A stretch of DNA of 64,000 nt from Haematobia irritans (GCF_050003625.1 NC_134397.1:150659526-150723525); one strand, 5' to 3'; shown: positions 1 to 12,066, numbered from the stretch's first letter. Numbers and translations: made by a program. Notes: generated by a model not told the origin, from the sequence alone.

Positions 1-640
1 AAACAAGAAACTACGCCACACAGATAGATTTCAACATTCGCCTTCGACACCATGGGGACTAGACGATAAATGTCGCCATATTAGTAGCAATAGCTGAAGC
101 CACCAGTCGTCACTACTGACAATGCCCAGTGGTTGTGGCTGTGTTGTCGTCGTCTCGCTATCATAAAGTATAAGGAAACCGAAGAGCAGTACGGTGGTAT
201 AAGAATATCACAAAACTATGAACAAGAATACGATGACACACACGCACACGCAGAAAAAAAAACACAAAACAAGAAGGATTTGTTTTCTTTTTTTCTCATT
301 TGTTTCTTTTGTTTTGCAGCTTTATGCTACTCTACATGAAGCATAAGAGTTGTTTGTGAGTGGAGTCATTGAAGTTACAAAAAGCGGCTTGCACGAAAGT
401 GGGCAGTTACCGAATTTGGTTTTCTTCGATGAGAAGCCATTTTAAATTGAGCATAAAATTTACATCAAATATTACAATGAATTTAGATTTTTTCGAATTG
501 GCTATCTGTGGCATGAACTATTGCCTTCAAACGGTCAACAAAGCCATTGCACACCGCACCAGAGTGACTCTGTATTCTGGGCGAAGTGCTGTCATGAGAT
601 GATCGCAAAAAGTTCTAGGGATTGAGATTACGTTTTTCAC
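1..640. other. No recognised gene; left-edge intergenic or intronic DNA
   Basis: I recognise no protein here. A pyrimidine-rich stretch ending in TTTTGCAG at about 300-319 looks like a splice acceptor, but no convincing coding exon follows, so it may be chance. About 385-602 shares blocks (a GCACGAAAGTG motif, a GGTCAACAAAGC motif and a GCGAAG-GCTGTC block) with 8460-9066, where the same blocks are split by other sequence. This suggests an old dispersed repeat of unknown class. Confidence 0.35.
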
Positions 641-1812
641 TCAAGCCAAAAATAATCTACCAAAATTTGGAGAAAATTTTACCAAAAAACTAACATAACA
701 AACAAAAAATCTTATTTTGCAAAATTTTATTTTAACAGAAAATTTTGTCAAAAATTTATTTCAACAGAAAATTTTGTCAAAATTTTATATCTACAGATTT
801 TTTTTTTCAAAATTTTTATTTCAATAGAAAATTTTGTCAAAAAATTATTTCTATAGAAAATTTTCCAAAATAGTATTTCAATACAAAATTTTGTCAAAAT
901 TTTATTTCTATAGAAAATTTTCCAAAATTTTATTTCCATAGAAAATTTTATCATAAGTTTATTTCTATAGAAAATTTTGCTAAAATTTCACATCTATAGA
1001 AAATTTGGTCAAAGTTTTATTTCTATAGATAATTGTATCATAATTTTATTACTATAGAAAATTTTGTCAAAATTTTATTTCTATAGAAAATCTTATCATA
1101 ATTTTATTACTATAGAAAATTTTGTCAAAATTTTAATTCTACAGAAAATTTTGTCAAAATTTTATTTCTATAGAAAAATTTGTCAAAATTTTATTTCTGT
1201 AGAAAATTTTGTCAAAACGTTACTTCTACAGAAAATTTTGTCAACATTTTATTTCTATAGAAAATTTTGTCAAAATTTTATTTCTATAGAAAATTTTGTC
1301 AACTTTTTATATCTATAGAAAATTTTGTCAAAATTTTATTTCTATAGAAAATTTTCTCAAAATTTTATTTCTATAGAAAATTTTATTTCTATAGGAAATT
1401 TTGGCAAAATTTTATTTCTGTAGAAAATTTTGGCAAAATTTTATTTCTGTAGAAAATGTTGTCAAAATTTTATTTCTATAGAAAATTTTGTCAACATTTT
1501 ATTTCTGTAGAAAATTTTGTCAAAATTTTATTTCTATAGAAAATTTTATTTATTTGGAAAATTCTCAAAAATTTGTCAAAATTTTATTATTGTCAGAATT
1601 TTATTTTTATTGAACATTTTCTCAACTTTTTATTTTTATGGAAAATTGAATTACATATTGTCACATACATATTTTATTTCTAAAAAATTGAAGTACCTCT
1701 TGTTGGAGAGGAATATTTTGCAAAATCTACCAAAACATCAAGAATTCTATCAATCTACCAAACAGTAAAAAATCTACCATTTTTGGTAGAATTCTACCAA
1801 CTTTGGCGGCAG
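641..1812 (+). repeat. 29-bp minisatellite element, copy 1
   Basis: The left end reads AGCCAAAAATAATCTACC. The body (about 705-1560) is a degenerate tandem array of a 29-bp unit made of the palindrome TTTCTATAGAAA followed by ATTTTGTCAAAATTTTA. The right end is a run of CTACCAA-type motifs ending near CCAACTTTGGCGGCAGTG. The same left and right ends flank arrays at 14.1 and 3.2 kb, so array plus flanks move or duplicate as one element. Small frames across the array repeat FYFYRKFCQNFISIEN-like residues because 29 is not divisible by 3; they are not genes. No transposase is visible, so class is unknown. Confidence 0.75.
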
Positions 1813-1888
1813 TGCTTGGGAGCCTGTTCTGAGCATTATTGCCAATGACTATCGTCATATGTCTGTCTCCTACTGAGTGTTGCAAACA

Positions 1889-2076
1889 TACACCCAGACA
1901 TGTTTTAATAGCAAAATGTTATCTTTAGACGGTGAAAATGAAACATGTTTCCCGAAACCATGATTTCTGCAACCATATTCCCTATATGTTGGCCGAGAAC
2001 ACAACGTTTTTTGCGACAAAAATAACATTTTGCTCTTGAAACATGTTTGCCGCGATCATATTCCTTCTCTGCGTGT
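1889..2076. mobile_element. MITE with CACCCAGA ends
   Basis: The left end CACCCAGACATG and the right end CATATTCCTTCTCTGCGTG are inverted and flanked by TA on both sides. The right half (AACATTTTGCTCTTGAAACA) matches the long inverted repeat of the copy at 55062-55311. Short, non-coding and degenerate on the left. Confidence 0.55.
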
Positions 2077-3204
2077 ATGCACTAACTAATAATAGTTTGT
2101 CCCACAGTGTGGCGCAGGGTAAAAAATGGTTTCTATGGCCATAACGGAGGTATATCCAATTTAATGGAAACAAGTTTTCATCAAATAATGAACTTTCTTT
2201 TAATAATTTTAATTTTAAAATTTATTTATTTTAGACAAATTTATCCTTTATATTTTATAATCTTTGTGTCCTAAAACTGAGTTTGCATAATTTCACCAAT
2301 ATTCATTAAATATGTGTTCTAGGGTAAGTTATGGTGTATTTCAATCGTTATCTATCGCCACAACTTCCATCTAAAAAATGAAGCTCATCGAGTTTCATAC
2401 GTAGACAGCAGCAAAGCAATAGTTGCCATAATTATTTTGACTGTATATATTTGACTACTGCTATTTGCTATTAGTAATTTGTTGCTGGTGTTGTTGATTT
2501 CGTTATTATTAAGGCTCCCTAAGCTGTGGTCACATTTGACTCATGCTACCCATGCTACTCTATACCAAAAAGACACGTCGCACCACCCCAATTCTAACTA
2601 CGCTGCCAGTCAATCCACTTTAGTGATGATATTGTTTTAGTGATTTGGGGAGACGGGCACAATGACGCTTGTTGTTCAATGCGCCAAGGAATCATATCAA
2701 GTGGCGACTGTCTTTTGTTTTCTGGAGTATGATGTTGTTTTTTGTTCTCTCTAATATTCTCGTCAAATATTCACTATTTTTACATGGGACATTTTTGTTT
2801 TGTTTGTTTGGCACCGTTTGCTTGTTTTTACGAAATTCTATGCGAAATAGCTATTCGAAGGGAATATGATGTCGGACATCAATGTTACCGGAATAGTTGT
2901 CTCCAAATGTGGAGACAATGAGTTTATAGATGGTGTTTGGTTAATGCGATGGTTTTTGTTTGAATGCGATAATAATAATAAGTGTTGTTTGGTTGTTAAT
3001 AAGGTTATGGTGTTGTGTGTGTGATTTGTTTGTAAATTGAATATTGACTCATTGGCTGCAATACGTTCACAATATCGTATAAGCAATATTTCTAGCAAAA
3101 TAAATCATACGCACACTAGGGCGGAGCTAAACTTTACAATGTCGCAAAGTAAAAAAGTCGAACATCGATATACAGATTTGAAAAGGACTAAATGAGAGTG
3201 TTTT
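2077..3204. other. No recognised gene
   Basis: AT-rich DNA with no recognisable protein, RNA gene or repeat family. Short frames at 2669-2869 and 2838-3098 (minus) have biased, low-complexity composition and no family signature. Most likely ordinary intergenic or intronic sequence. Confidence 0.4.
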
Positions 3205-4735
3205 AGGCACGTATGCCACTCGAGCCTGAAATAATCGAACAAAATTCTAAGACAATTTTACCAAAAACGACAAAATAAAAAAAACTTGTTTTGCAGAGTT
3301 TGATCAAACTTTTGTGGTTATTATATAAAAAAATGTTTCTTCAAAAGAAGTGTTTTAAAAGGTCATTTATTATTTTTTGATCACTCCTAATAGCGACAAT
3401 TTATTTGAGTGTAAAAATATCCCTTGAGAAAATAATGGACTTTGATAGTATAGCCTAAAACCAAAATTAACATTTTTAAAGTTGTTTATAGAAAATGTTG
3501 TCACTTTTTTATAGAAAAATTTTATTTCTATAGAAAATTTAGTCAAAATTTTATTTCTATAGAAAATTTTGTAAAAATTTTATTTCTGTGGAAAATTTTG
3601 TCAAAATTCTACTTCTATAGAAAATTTTGTCAAACTTTTATTTCTATAGAAAATTTTATAAAGATTTTATTTCTATAGAAAATGTTGTCAAAATTTTATT
3701 TCTATAGAAAATTTTGTCAAGTTTTTATGTCTTTAGAAAATTTTGTCAAAATTTTATTTCTATAGAAAATGTTGTCAAAATTTTATTTCGTTATTGTTGT
3801 TTTTGATCTCAGCTTAAAGCCATGCATTGACTAAACTACAAGTGTAGCTTAACCAACAGAGGAAAAGTATGCTTGTCAAATTTATTTGGGCAAAGCCCTA
3901 TAGACTGCAAGATGGTTGGATGTACAGCTGTTTCGGAATTACCACATTCCTCATCAGCATCCTCTACTTGCAGCAAAAATATCAACCAATTATCAGAATA
4001 AATTCGGGTAATTCACTCAACCCAAAGTGAACTATACTTGAACCTTCCGAAAAAGGGTTTGATAGTCGGCTACTGCCTAAACAAATTTGCAAGCATATCT
4101 CTTTTCCTTTGCCAAACTCAAATCATCGATTTGAATGTATTTGGCTGGGTTTGTTTCGGAAGGTTCAAGTATAGTTCACTTTGGGTTGAGTGAAACATTT
4201 TATTTCTATAGAAAATTTTATTTCTATAGAACATTTTATTTCTATAGAAAATTTTGTCATAATTTTATTTCTATAGAAAATTTAGTCAAAATTTTATTTC
4301 TATAAAAAATGTTGTCAAAATTTTATCTCTATAGAAAATTTTGTCAAAAAATTATTTCTATAGAAAATTTTGACAAAATTTTATTTCTATAAAAAATTTG
4401 CTAAAATTGTATTTCTATAGAAAATTTAGTCAAAATTTTATTTCTATAGTAAATTTTGTCAAAATTTTATTTCAGTAGAAAATTTATCAAAATTTTATTT
4501 CTATGGAAAATTTTGTCAAAATTTTATTTGTAAAGTACCTCTTAGTTAAGGAGGAATGTTTTTCAAGATCTGCCAAAACATCAAGAATGCTACCAATCTA
4601 CCAAACAGTAAAAAATCTACCTTTTTTGTAGAATTCTACCAACTATGGCAACGGTGGTCTTAGGTCAAATAATTTTTTTTTTAATTTGATCAACATTGGG
4701 CCTTCTTTACTCTCGAGTGAAAGTTTTTTATTATT
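3205..4735 (+). repeat. 29-bp minisatellite element, copy 2 (first half of a tandem duplication)
   Basis: It starts with the family's left end (GCCACTCGAGCC then AAATAATC at 3213-3236) and ends with the family's right end (CTACCAACTATGGCAACGG, about 4632-4653). Two 29-bp arrays (about 3475-3790 and 4195-4533) are separated by a non-array insert at 3790-4194. The segment from about 3284 to 4735 recurs at about 4756-5940 without that insert. So this element duplicated locally and the insert came in afterwards, or was lost from the second copy. Confidence 0.7.
3790..4194. mobile_element. Insert with a perfect 41-bp foldback
   Basis: This segment interrupts the minisatellite. Its right part is a perfect inverted repeat: 4012-4052 is the exact reverse complement of 4154-4194, with a 101-nt loop. 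The arm begins TTCACTCAACCCAAAGTGAA and ends CCTTCCGAAA. The left part (about 3800-3990) is a different sequence, with GACTGCAAGATGGTTGG and CAGCTGTTTCGGAATTACC, that looks like a dispersed-repeat fragment. No coding capacity. It may be a foldback or MITE-like insertion, or two nested insertions. Confidence 0.6.
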
Positions 4736-4755
4736 ATTTATTACTTAAAAAAAAT

Positions 4756-5935
4756 ACTTGTTTTGCAGAGTTTGATCAAACTTTTGTGGTTATTATATAA
4801 AAAAATGTTTCTTCAACAGAAGTGTTTTAAAAGTTCATTTATTATTTTTTGATCACTCCTAATAGCGACAATTTATTTGAGTGTATAAATATCCCTTAAG
4901 AAAATAATGGACTTTGATAGTATGGCCTACAACCAAAATTAACATTTTTAAAGTTTTTTATAGAAAATGTTGTCACTTTTTTATAGAAAAAAAATTATTT
5001 CTATAGAAAATTTAGTCAAATTTTATTTCTATAGAAAATTTAGTCAAAATTTATTTCTGTGTAAAATTTTGTCAAAATTCTATTTCTATAGAAAATTTTG
5101 TCAAAATTTTATGTCTTTAGAAAATTTTGTCAAAATTTTATGTCTTTAGAAATTTTGTCAAAATTTTATGTGTTTAGAAAATTTTGTCAAAATTCTATTT
5201 CTATAGAAAATTTTCTCAAAATTTTATTTCTATAGAAAATTTTATCAAGATTTTATTTCTATAGAAAATTTTGTTAAAATTTTATTTCTGTAGAAAAATT
5301 TGTAAACATTTTATTTCTATTGAATATTTTGTCAACATTTTATTTCTATGGAAAATTTTGTTAAAATTTTATTGCTATAGAAAATTTTGTCAAAAATTTG
5401 TTTCTATAGAAAATTTTTGTCAACATTTTATTTCTAGGGAAAATTTTGTCAAAATTTTATTTCTATAGAAAATTTTGTCAAAATTTTATTTCTATAAAAA
5501 ATTTTGTCACAATTTTATCTCTATAGAAAATTTTGTCAAAAAATTATTTCTATAAAAAATTTTTACAAAATTTTATTTCTATAGAAAATTTGCTAAAATT
5601 GTATTTCTATAGAAAATTTAGTCAAAATTTTATTTCTATGGTAAATTTTGTCAAAATTTTATTTCAGTAGAAAATTTATCAAAATCTTATTTCTATGGAA
5701 AATTTTGCCAAAATTTTATTTGTGAAGTACCTCTTAGTTTTGGAGGAATATTTTTCAAAATCTACCAAAACATCAAGAATGCTACCAATCTACCATACAG
5801 TAAAAAAAATCTACCATTTTTGGTAGAATTCTACCAACTATGGCAACGGTGGTCTTAGGTCAAATATTTTTTTTTTAATTTGATCAACATTGGGCCTTCT
5901 TTACTCTCGAGTCAAAGTTTCTTTTATTATTTTTT
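4756..5935 (+). repeat. 29-bp minisatellite element, copy 3 (second half of a tandem duplication)
   Basis: It repeats the sequence of 3284-4735: the GCAGAGTTTGATCAAACTTT block, the 29-bp array (about 4965-5725), the AAGTACCTCTTAG block, the CTACCAA tail and the GGGCCTTCTTTACTCTCGAG block. It lacks the foldback insert. Array units contain many point changes, so the duplication is not very recent. Confidence 0.7.
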
Positions 5936-6283
5936 GTTTTTATTTATTATGCAATGCCAAGCCGCTCTTTGCAAGAATATATACAGATAATAATCCTACG
6001 GGATATGGATCTACCCCAGGACTGGTACTGAATTATCCTTGGTGTGTTAGGGGCCAGCTACGTTTCTGGTCAAAACGTATGGAAGAGTCTGGTCACTTGA
6101 ACATGAGCTTTTCATTGACGGGTTAAATTTACACTTCTGTAATTGACTTGGACTCATGCCAAAGGAGACGTAGGACAGACAGGTCCTCACACTGAAAAAG
6201 GTAGCTCATAATTTATGACAAATTTTGTACTTCAATTTAGTTAAGCGCATTTCTAACTAGTTAGTTCAGTATCCTCTCAAATA
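5936..6283 (+). other. Unrecognised sequence with a short open frame
   Basis: A frame ending at 6126 begins in the duplicated repeat and then runs into non-repeat DNA coding residues such as NNPTGYGSTPGLVLNYPWC. This part has more even composition than its neighbours. It could be a remnant of an exon or an old retroelement, or chance. I recognise no family. Confidence 0.2.
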
Positions 6284-6571
6284 TACACACAAAAAAATTT
6301 TCTGATTCAATCACGAAATTAATTGATCCAATTAATTTTTAATTGAAATGTCTTCAATCACAGAAATGATAGTATCAATTAAAAAATTAATTGAAGGTCA
6401 ATTAAAAATTAATTGATTCAATTAAAAAATTAATTGACACTATTAATTTCGTGATTGATTTTTGTTTTAATTAAAAAATTTGTTGATTCAATAAAATTTT
6501 TAATTGAATATTTTTTAAAACTCAATTAAAATTTTAATTGGAAAATTTTTCGTGAAATTTTTTTCTGTGTA
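6284..6571. mobile_element. MITE with CACACAAAAAAATTTT ends
   Basis: Ends CACACAAAAAAATTTTC and GAAATTTTTTTCTGTGT are inverted, with TA on both sides. The body is made of repeated AATTAATTGATCCAATTAAT-type palindromic blocks, so much of the element can fold back on itself. Related copies are at 15168-15450, 47922-48150 and, truncated, 21562-21610 and 24523-24571. Non-coding. Confidence 0.7.
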
Positions 6572-6796
6572 TCAAGGCATCCAAAGCTTCATCAGATAAA
6601 CGCGATCTAATCTTATTGCAAATGAAAAACATCTCTTACGATCAACACTGGTCTAAGGGTCATTTATACTGAATGAAGACAGCAATTTATTAATAAAAAA
6701 TTCTAAAAAGCTGCAAATTTACATATTTCGATTATTTTTTCGGGATCTCGAAAAATCCCGGGAGTTCGAACGCATGCATCAGTGTATAGATATTAA
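6572..6796. other. No gene; short CCCGGGAG-type repeat fragment
   Basis: Contains a fragment (about 6736-6770, TTTCGGGATCTCGAAAAATC) resembling the CCCGGGAT-rich element at 43412-44422. Nothing else is recognised. Confidence 0.35.
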
Positions 6797-6890
6797 TGAG
6801 GAGCACTTTGAAAAACAATAAAGCAACTTTCGATCATTAATATTTGTTTTTGTTCTCTAAACCCGAAACGCAAGCCACGTATCAACGACA
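6797..6890 (+). mobile_element. Mariner 3'-end fragment
   Basis: The sequence GAGGAGCACTTTGAAAAACA followed by TAA corresponds to the C-terminal GEYFEKQ-stop of the DD34D mariner family also seen at 34150 and 39 kb (here EEHFEKQ). The following ATTAATATTTGTTTTTGTTCT continues into the family's 3' non-coding end, and the inverted repeat is degenerate. Only the last codons and the terminus remain. Confidence 0.6.
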
Positions 6891-8084
6891 ACCCTGAATT
6901 CACAGCTTACCTTAATCTTTATCATTGTAATTATATGCAATAGAAATTACCATCATTAAAACCTGTACTATACGACCTAATAAGGCATAAGTATTGTGTT
7001 TAAGGTTTGTGGGCCCTTTAAAGGTAATCCTGGTCAACTATTGGTCTATCTGAGCCTAGGAAAAAACCAAGTTAAAAGTTTACAAAAAGTTGACATCGAA
7101 TTTTCGACTTTTTTGACAACTTTTGTAACCCTAGTAAATGCTTTTAACATGTTTGTCTCTAATGTCGGTTTCGCTTATCTCATCACCAAATATATCCCTT
7201 CCAGGGTAAATGGAAGGAAAAAAAGCTAATGCATGAGGCATAAGACTGTTAATGAGTAAACAACAGTCATTTGACAAGAAAATTGTTGACCATCACACAC
7301 TACTCATAACACTAACGTCTTTCATTAGTCTCATATGCATTCATTTGTTTCGCTCTATACGCTCATTATATTTTGTATTTGATGATTATCCTTTGGCTAT
7401 TGTTGCGCTTCTCACATTGTTGATAATCCTTCTCCATTTGATTGTTATGGTGTTCATGCAACAAACACGTTCCCCAGCAAAACAATATGTCCCACCAGAC
7501 TATGGGAGACAGAGAGCCGTTAGATAGTGGCGACGAGAAAATAACTATTCATACAGGCACTGTGTGTGGCAGAGAGTCAGTCGTTGATATTCAGGAGTCA
7601 GGATGAATGGCGACCGGCAAAAGGACGCTAAGACTTACCAAAACCCATCAATGCATCATAAAAAAAGCGCAAACGAAAATCGTTTGGTGAAAAGTCGTAC
7701 TAGTCGTCGCTGCCTCTGCGCAACGTTTGCTGCTGTAACAGCCATTGCCGCCGCCACTACTGTCTATCGAAAGACGACCGCTACCACCACCACGGCTACA
7801 TGGCGAGGACGAATTGTTGTGTGTTGTTGTTGCCCTAATTGTCGCCGCACATGTGACGGCGAGTATGAGCGATGTCTAGGAATATTTTCCCGCGCATTTT
7901 CATTCATAATATTCTCATGGTACATGGGGAAAATTTCTCCTCAATCGAAGAAAAAAGACACAAACGATTTAAGTTTACAGACATGATATTGTTAAGTTTA
8001 CAGAGAGAGATGTTATACGAAAAAAATCGAACATCATTTATTGCCAGTCAATGTGTACAACAAAAAAAAAATATTGACTTAATA
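6891..8084. other. Mostly unique DNA with a GC-richer block; no recognised gene
   Basis: Open frames at 6996-7229, 7252-7527 and 7603-7986 show no known domain. The 7252-7527 frame would encode a hydrophobic 91-residue peptide with two possible membrane spans (about residues 18-34 and 46-68). The 7603-7986 frame is Ala/Thr-rich with a Cys cluster (VVCCCCPNCRRTC). About 7540-7900 is clearly GC-richer than its surroundings, with GCC/GTC trinucleotide runs. It may be an unrecognised exon, 5' UTR or regulatory block. Support is weak. Confidence 0.25.
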
Positions 8085-8390
8085 TGAAAGATTATGCAAC
8101 CTTATTTTACAAAATTTCAAAGACAATTTCTTTAAAATAAAGAAATTCTAATTAAAGAAAGTTCTTTACCTTGTTTGTTCAAAAAAATGTTTCATTCACT
8201 TAAAGGTACTTATCTTTGAAATCTGCGTCCTGCCGTAAAAGTCGTATGTCTTTGGAGTAAGGCAAATTTTCTTTGAAGTGGAGAAAAACATTTTTATTGT
8301 AAAAAAAATAAACTTGCAATTAAGTGAGATATTGAATTTTTGGATTAAAGAAAACAAGCTTCAAATATACGCTATGATTTATTTTGACGA
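8085..8390 (-). mobile_element. Fragment of TA-flanked CACTC-ended MITE
   Basis: The reverse complement matches the 3' half of the elements at 9092 and 47083: the GGTTGCATAATC block, the long run of AAAGAAATT-type sequence, and the region around GACATACGACTTTTACGGC. Both ends are lost. Confidence 0.55.
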
Positions 8391-8436
8391 TTTGTTATAG
8401 ATTATTTAATATATACAGGGTAGCTAATATGTAATG

Positions 8437-9066
8437 CAACAAAGTAAAAAAGAAAACAACAAAAAAGTGTCGGAAATGACATCAAACAGTTTAGATTTGT
8501 TGAAATTGCCAACTTTGGCACGAATTATAGTCTTCACACGGTCAACAAAGCTAAAAAAACAGTGAACCCACCAGGAAGAAAAATTTTGGTTACTTTTAGA
8601 AAATTTTAAGTATTTTTTGGAAAATGTTAACTAAACAGTACTACAAACGATGATAAATTTATTAGACATAATTAATGTTTTTCACTTGTTAAAGAAAATT
8701 TTGTAGTTTGAAGGAAAAAAATGCAGTTCAAAATTGCAAGAATGTCTTTAGTGCCATACGAAGTTCAACATGGTCTCATTTGTAGTAAAATTTACAAATT
8801 TATAGAAATAATGAACTATTTGGTGAGAGTTACGAATTTAGTAAATCTTTATGTTACATTTGTGTATAATTTTTTCCCCGTTTTTCAGTTCATTTAACTA
8901 ACGAACGCAAAAAATTTCCAGAGTAAAGGGAACATAATAATTCAATGAAATAAAATTAAGTTAAATTAGCTTTAGTGAAATATAGGGTTCAATATTTTTT
9001 GAGTGCACGTTGCACGAAAGTGTCTCTGCGGTATTTTGGCCTATTTGCGGCGAAGCGCTGTCTTGA
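8437..9066. repeat. Old dispersed repeat shared with 385-602, interrupted
   Basis: Blocks at about 8480-8552 (ATCAAACAGTTTAGATTTGT, CACGGTCAACAAAGC) and 9005-9066 (TTGCACGAAAGTG, GGCGAAGCGCTGTC) match blocks in the same order at 385-602. About 450 bp of AT-rich sequence separates them here. The family is unrecognised. Confidence 0.35.
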
Positions 9067-9091
9067 CTTTAGTATTTTTTATTGCCAAACG

Positions 9092-9684
9092 CACTCGAAA
9101 AAAAGTTTACTTGGATCCAAAGATTTTGACCTTCCCTTAAGGATTTTGGTATTGATTTGGAGCCAAAGATGCGGCTTCTTTAAAATAAATTTTTTAGCGA
9201 CCTATATGGCTTTAAATCTAGGACCAATAAAATTAAAATTAGGATACAGATCTCATTTATCAAATTTTCATGCTCTTTTCGCTAATAAAGGTACTCCCGT
9301 ACAAAAAAATGCCAGTTTAAAAATCCAAATTATAACGGATACTTCCAAATAAGTCTTAGCCTATATTTGAAGCGTTTTTATCTTAAATTTAAAGTTTAAA
9401 TATTTCAGTTAATTTAAGGACAATTTCTTTAAATCAAAATGTGTTTATTTGCCTTAAGGAAAATTAGCCTTAGTCCAAAGACACGCGACTTTAACGGAGG
9501 GGCGCAAATTTACAAAATTTGTGTCCTAAATTTAATGAAAAAAAATTTTGAAGCAAAGACTATAAACTTTATTTTAATTAAAATTTCATTATTGTAAAGA
9601 AATTTGTCATTAATACTTTGTAAATTTTGCATAATAAAATTAAGGTTGCGTAATCTTTAATATTACGCAAATATTTTTTTAGTG
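9092..9684 (+). mobile_element. CACTC-ended MITE, copy 1
   Basis: Ends CACTCGAAAAAAAG and ATTTTTTTAGTG are inverted. The interior (GGATCCAAAGATTTTGACC at the left, AATCTTTAATATTACGC at the right) matches 31779-32432 and 47083-47697. A 125-codon frame through it is not conserved as protein among the copies, so the element is non-coding. Probable TA-target, Tc1/mariner-type non-autonomous element. Confidence 0.75.
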
Positions 9685-9879
9685 CGTGCTCCACCCAAGT
9701 TTAAAAGTTCAACGGATTGAGATCCAGAGATTTTGGTGACAATTTTGCAAGGTTAAGTGCGTTGGTGGTGAGTTCTGTTAGAATTTCTATGGTCTGCGGC
9801 GGATATGTTTGCCTGCCCAGACTTCAATACTGCCCTTAGGAAATCTTTCCGATACTATTTGTCATTTAATCAGTATTTC

Positions 9880-12066
9880 ACAAATTTTCTATAGAAATAA
9901 AATGTTGACAAAATTTTCAGCAGAAGTAACGTTTTGACAAATTTTTCTATAGAAATAAAATTTGGCAAAATTTTCTGTAGAAATAAAATTTTGACAACAT
10001 TTTCTGTAGAAAAAAAATTTTAACAAAATTTTCTATAGATATAAAAAGTTGACAAAATTTTCTACAGAAATAAAATTTTGACAAAATTTTCTATAGAAAT
10101 AAAATGTTGACAAAATTTTCTGTAGAAGTAACGTTTTGACAAAATTTTCTACAGAAATAAAATTTTGACAAAATTTTCTATAGAAATAAAATTTTGGCAA
10201 AATTTTTTTTTAAATAAAATTTTGACAACATTTTCAGTAAAAGTAACGTTTTGACAAAATTTTCTAAAGAAATAACATTTTGACAAAATTTTCTATAGAA
10301 ATAACATTTTGACAAAATTTTCTATAGAAATAAAATTTTGACAAAATTTTCTATAGAAATGAAATTTTGACAAAATTTTCTATAGAAATAAAATTTTGAC
10401 AAAAGTTTCTATAGAAATAAAATTTTGACAAAATTTTCTATAGAAATAAAATTTTGACAAAATTTTCTATAGAAATAAAATTTTGACTAAATTTTTATAG
10501 AAATAAAATTTTGCCAAAATTTTCTATAGAAATAAAATTTTGACAAAATTTTCTATAGAAATAAAATTTTTACAAAAATTTCTATAGAAATAAAATTTTG
10601 ACAAAATTTTCTATAGAAATAAAATTTTGACAAAATTTTCTATAGAAATAAAATTTTGACTAAATTTTCTATAGAAATAAAATTTTGACTAAATTTCTAT
10701 AGAAATAAAATTTTGACTAAATTTTCTATAGAAATAAAATTTTGACTAAATTTCTATAGAAATAAAATTTTGACTAAATTTCTATAGAAATAAAATTTTG
10801 ACAAAACTTTTTATAGAAATAAAATTTTGACAAAATTTTCTATAGAAATAAAATTTTGACAAAATTTTCTATAGAAATAAAATTTTGACAAAATTTTCTA
10901 TAGAAATAAAATTTTGACTAAATTTCTATAGAAATAAAATTTTGACTAAATTTTCTATAGAAATAAAATTTTGACAAAACTTTTTATAGAAATAAAATTT
11001 TGACAAATTTTTCTATAGAAATAAAATTTTGACAAAATTTTCTATAGAAATAAAATTTTGACAAAATTTTTAATGGAAATAAAATTTTGACAAAATTTTC
11101 TATAGAAATAAAATTTTGACAAAATTTTCTATGTGAATAAAATTTTGACAAAATTTTCTATATGAATAAATTTTTGACAAAGTTTTCTGTAAAAGTAACG
11201 TTTTGACAAAATTTTCTATAGAAATAAAATTTTGACAAAATTTTCTATAGAAATAAAAATTTTACAAAATTTGCTGTAGAAATAAAATTTTGACAAAATT
11301 TTCTATAGAAATAAAATATAGACAAAATTATCTATAAAAATAAAATGTAGACAAAATTTTCTATAGAAATAAAATTTTGACAAAATTTTCTATAGAAATA
11401 AAATATTGACCAAATTTTCCATAGAAATAAAATTTTGACTAAATTTCTATAGAAATAAAATTTTGACTAAATTTTCTATAGAAATAAAATTTTGACCAAA
11501 TTTTCTATAGAAATAAAATTTTGACAAAATTTTCTATAGAAATAAAATTTTGCAAAGGGATTTTTTTTCTATAAAAAAAATTTGACTATATTTTTATAGA
11601 AATAAAATTTTGACTAAATTTTCTATAGAAATAAAATTTTGACCAAATTTTCTATAGAAATAAAATTTTGCAAAAGGATTTTTTTTATAGAAAAAAAAAT
11701 TTGACAAAACTTTCTATAGAAATAAAATTTTGACAAATTTTTCTATAGAAATAAAATTTTGACAAAATTTTCTATAGAAATAAAATTTTGACAAAATTTT
11801 CTATAGAAATAAAATTTTGACAAAATTTTCTATAGAAATAACAATTTTACAAAATTTTCTGTAGAAATAAAATTTTGACAACATTTTCTATAGAAATAAA
11901 ATATAGACAAAATTTTCTATAAAAATAAAATGTAGACAAAATTTTCTATAGAAATAAAATTTTGACAAAATTTTCTATAGAAATAAAATTTTGTTTGGTA
12001 GTTTTTTCGTAAAATTTTATCCAAATTTTGGTAGATTATTTATGGCTCGAGTGGCAACCGTGGACC
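9880..12066 (-). repeat. 29-bp minisatellite element, large array in reverse orientation
   Basis: About 2.1 kb of 29-bp units read as TTCTATAGAAATAAAATTTT and GACAAAA. The unit is more uniform here than in copy 1. The element's left end lies at 12005-12066 on this strand (TGGTAGATTATTTATGGCTC then GAGTGGCAACCGTGGA). The CTACCAA tail expected near 9880 is missing, so that side is truncated. Runs such as GCAAA-GGATTTTTTT at about 11550 and 11670 mark local two-unit duplications. Confidence 0.8.

Noticed and set aside
301..340. Strong-looking splice acceptor with a following exon
   Set aside because: Pyrimidine tract plus CAG is present, but no coding or conserved sequence follows; it was left as a remark.
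8975..9352. 125-residue plus-strand frame
   Set aside because: It runs across the left end of a MITE; the other copies of the same MITE do not keep the frame.
10000..12000. Regularly spaced repeats that might suggest a CRISPR array
   Set aside because: The units are contiguous with no unique spacers, no cas genes are present, and the DNA is from an animal.
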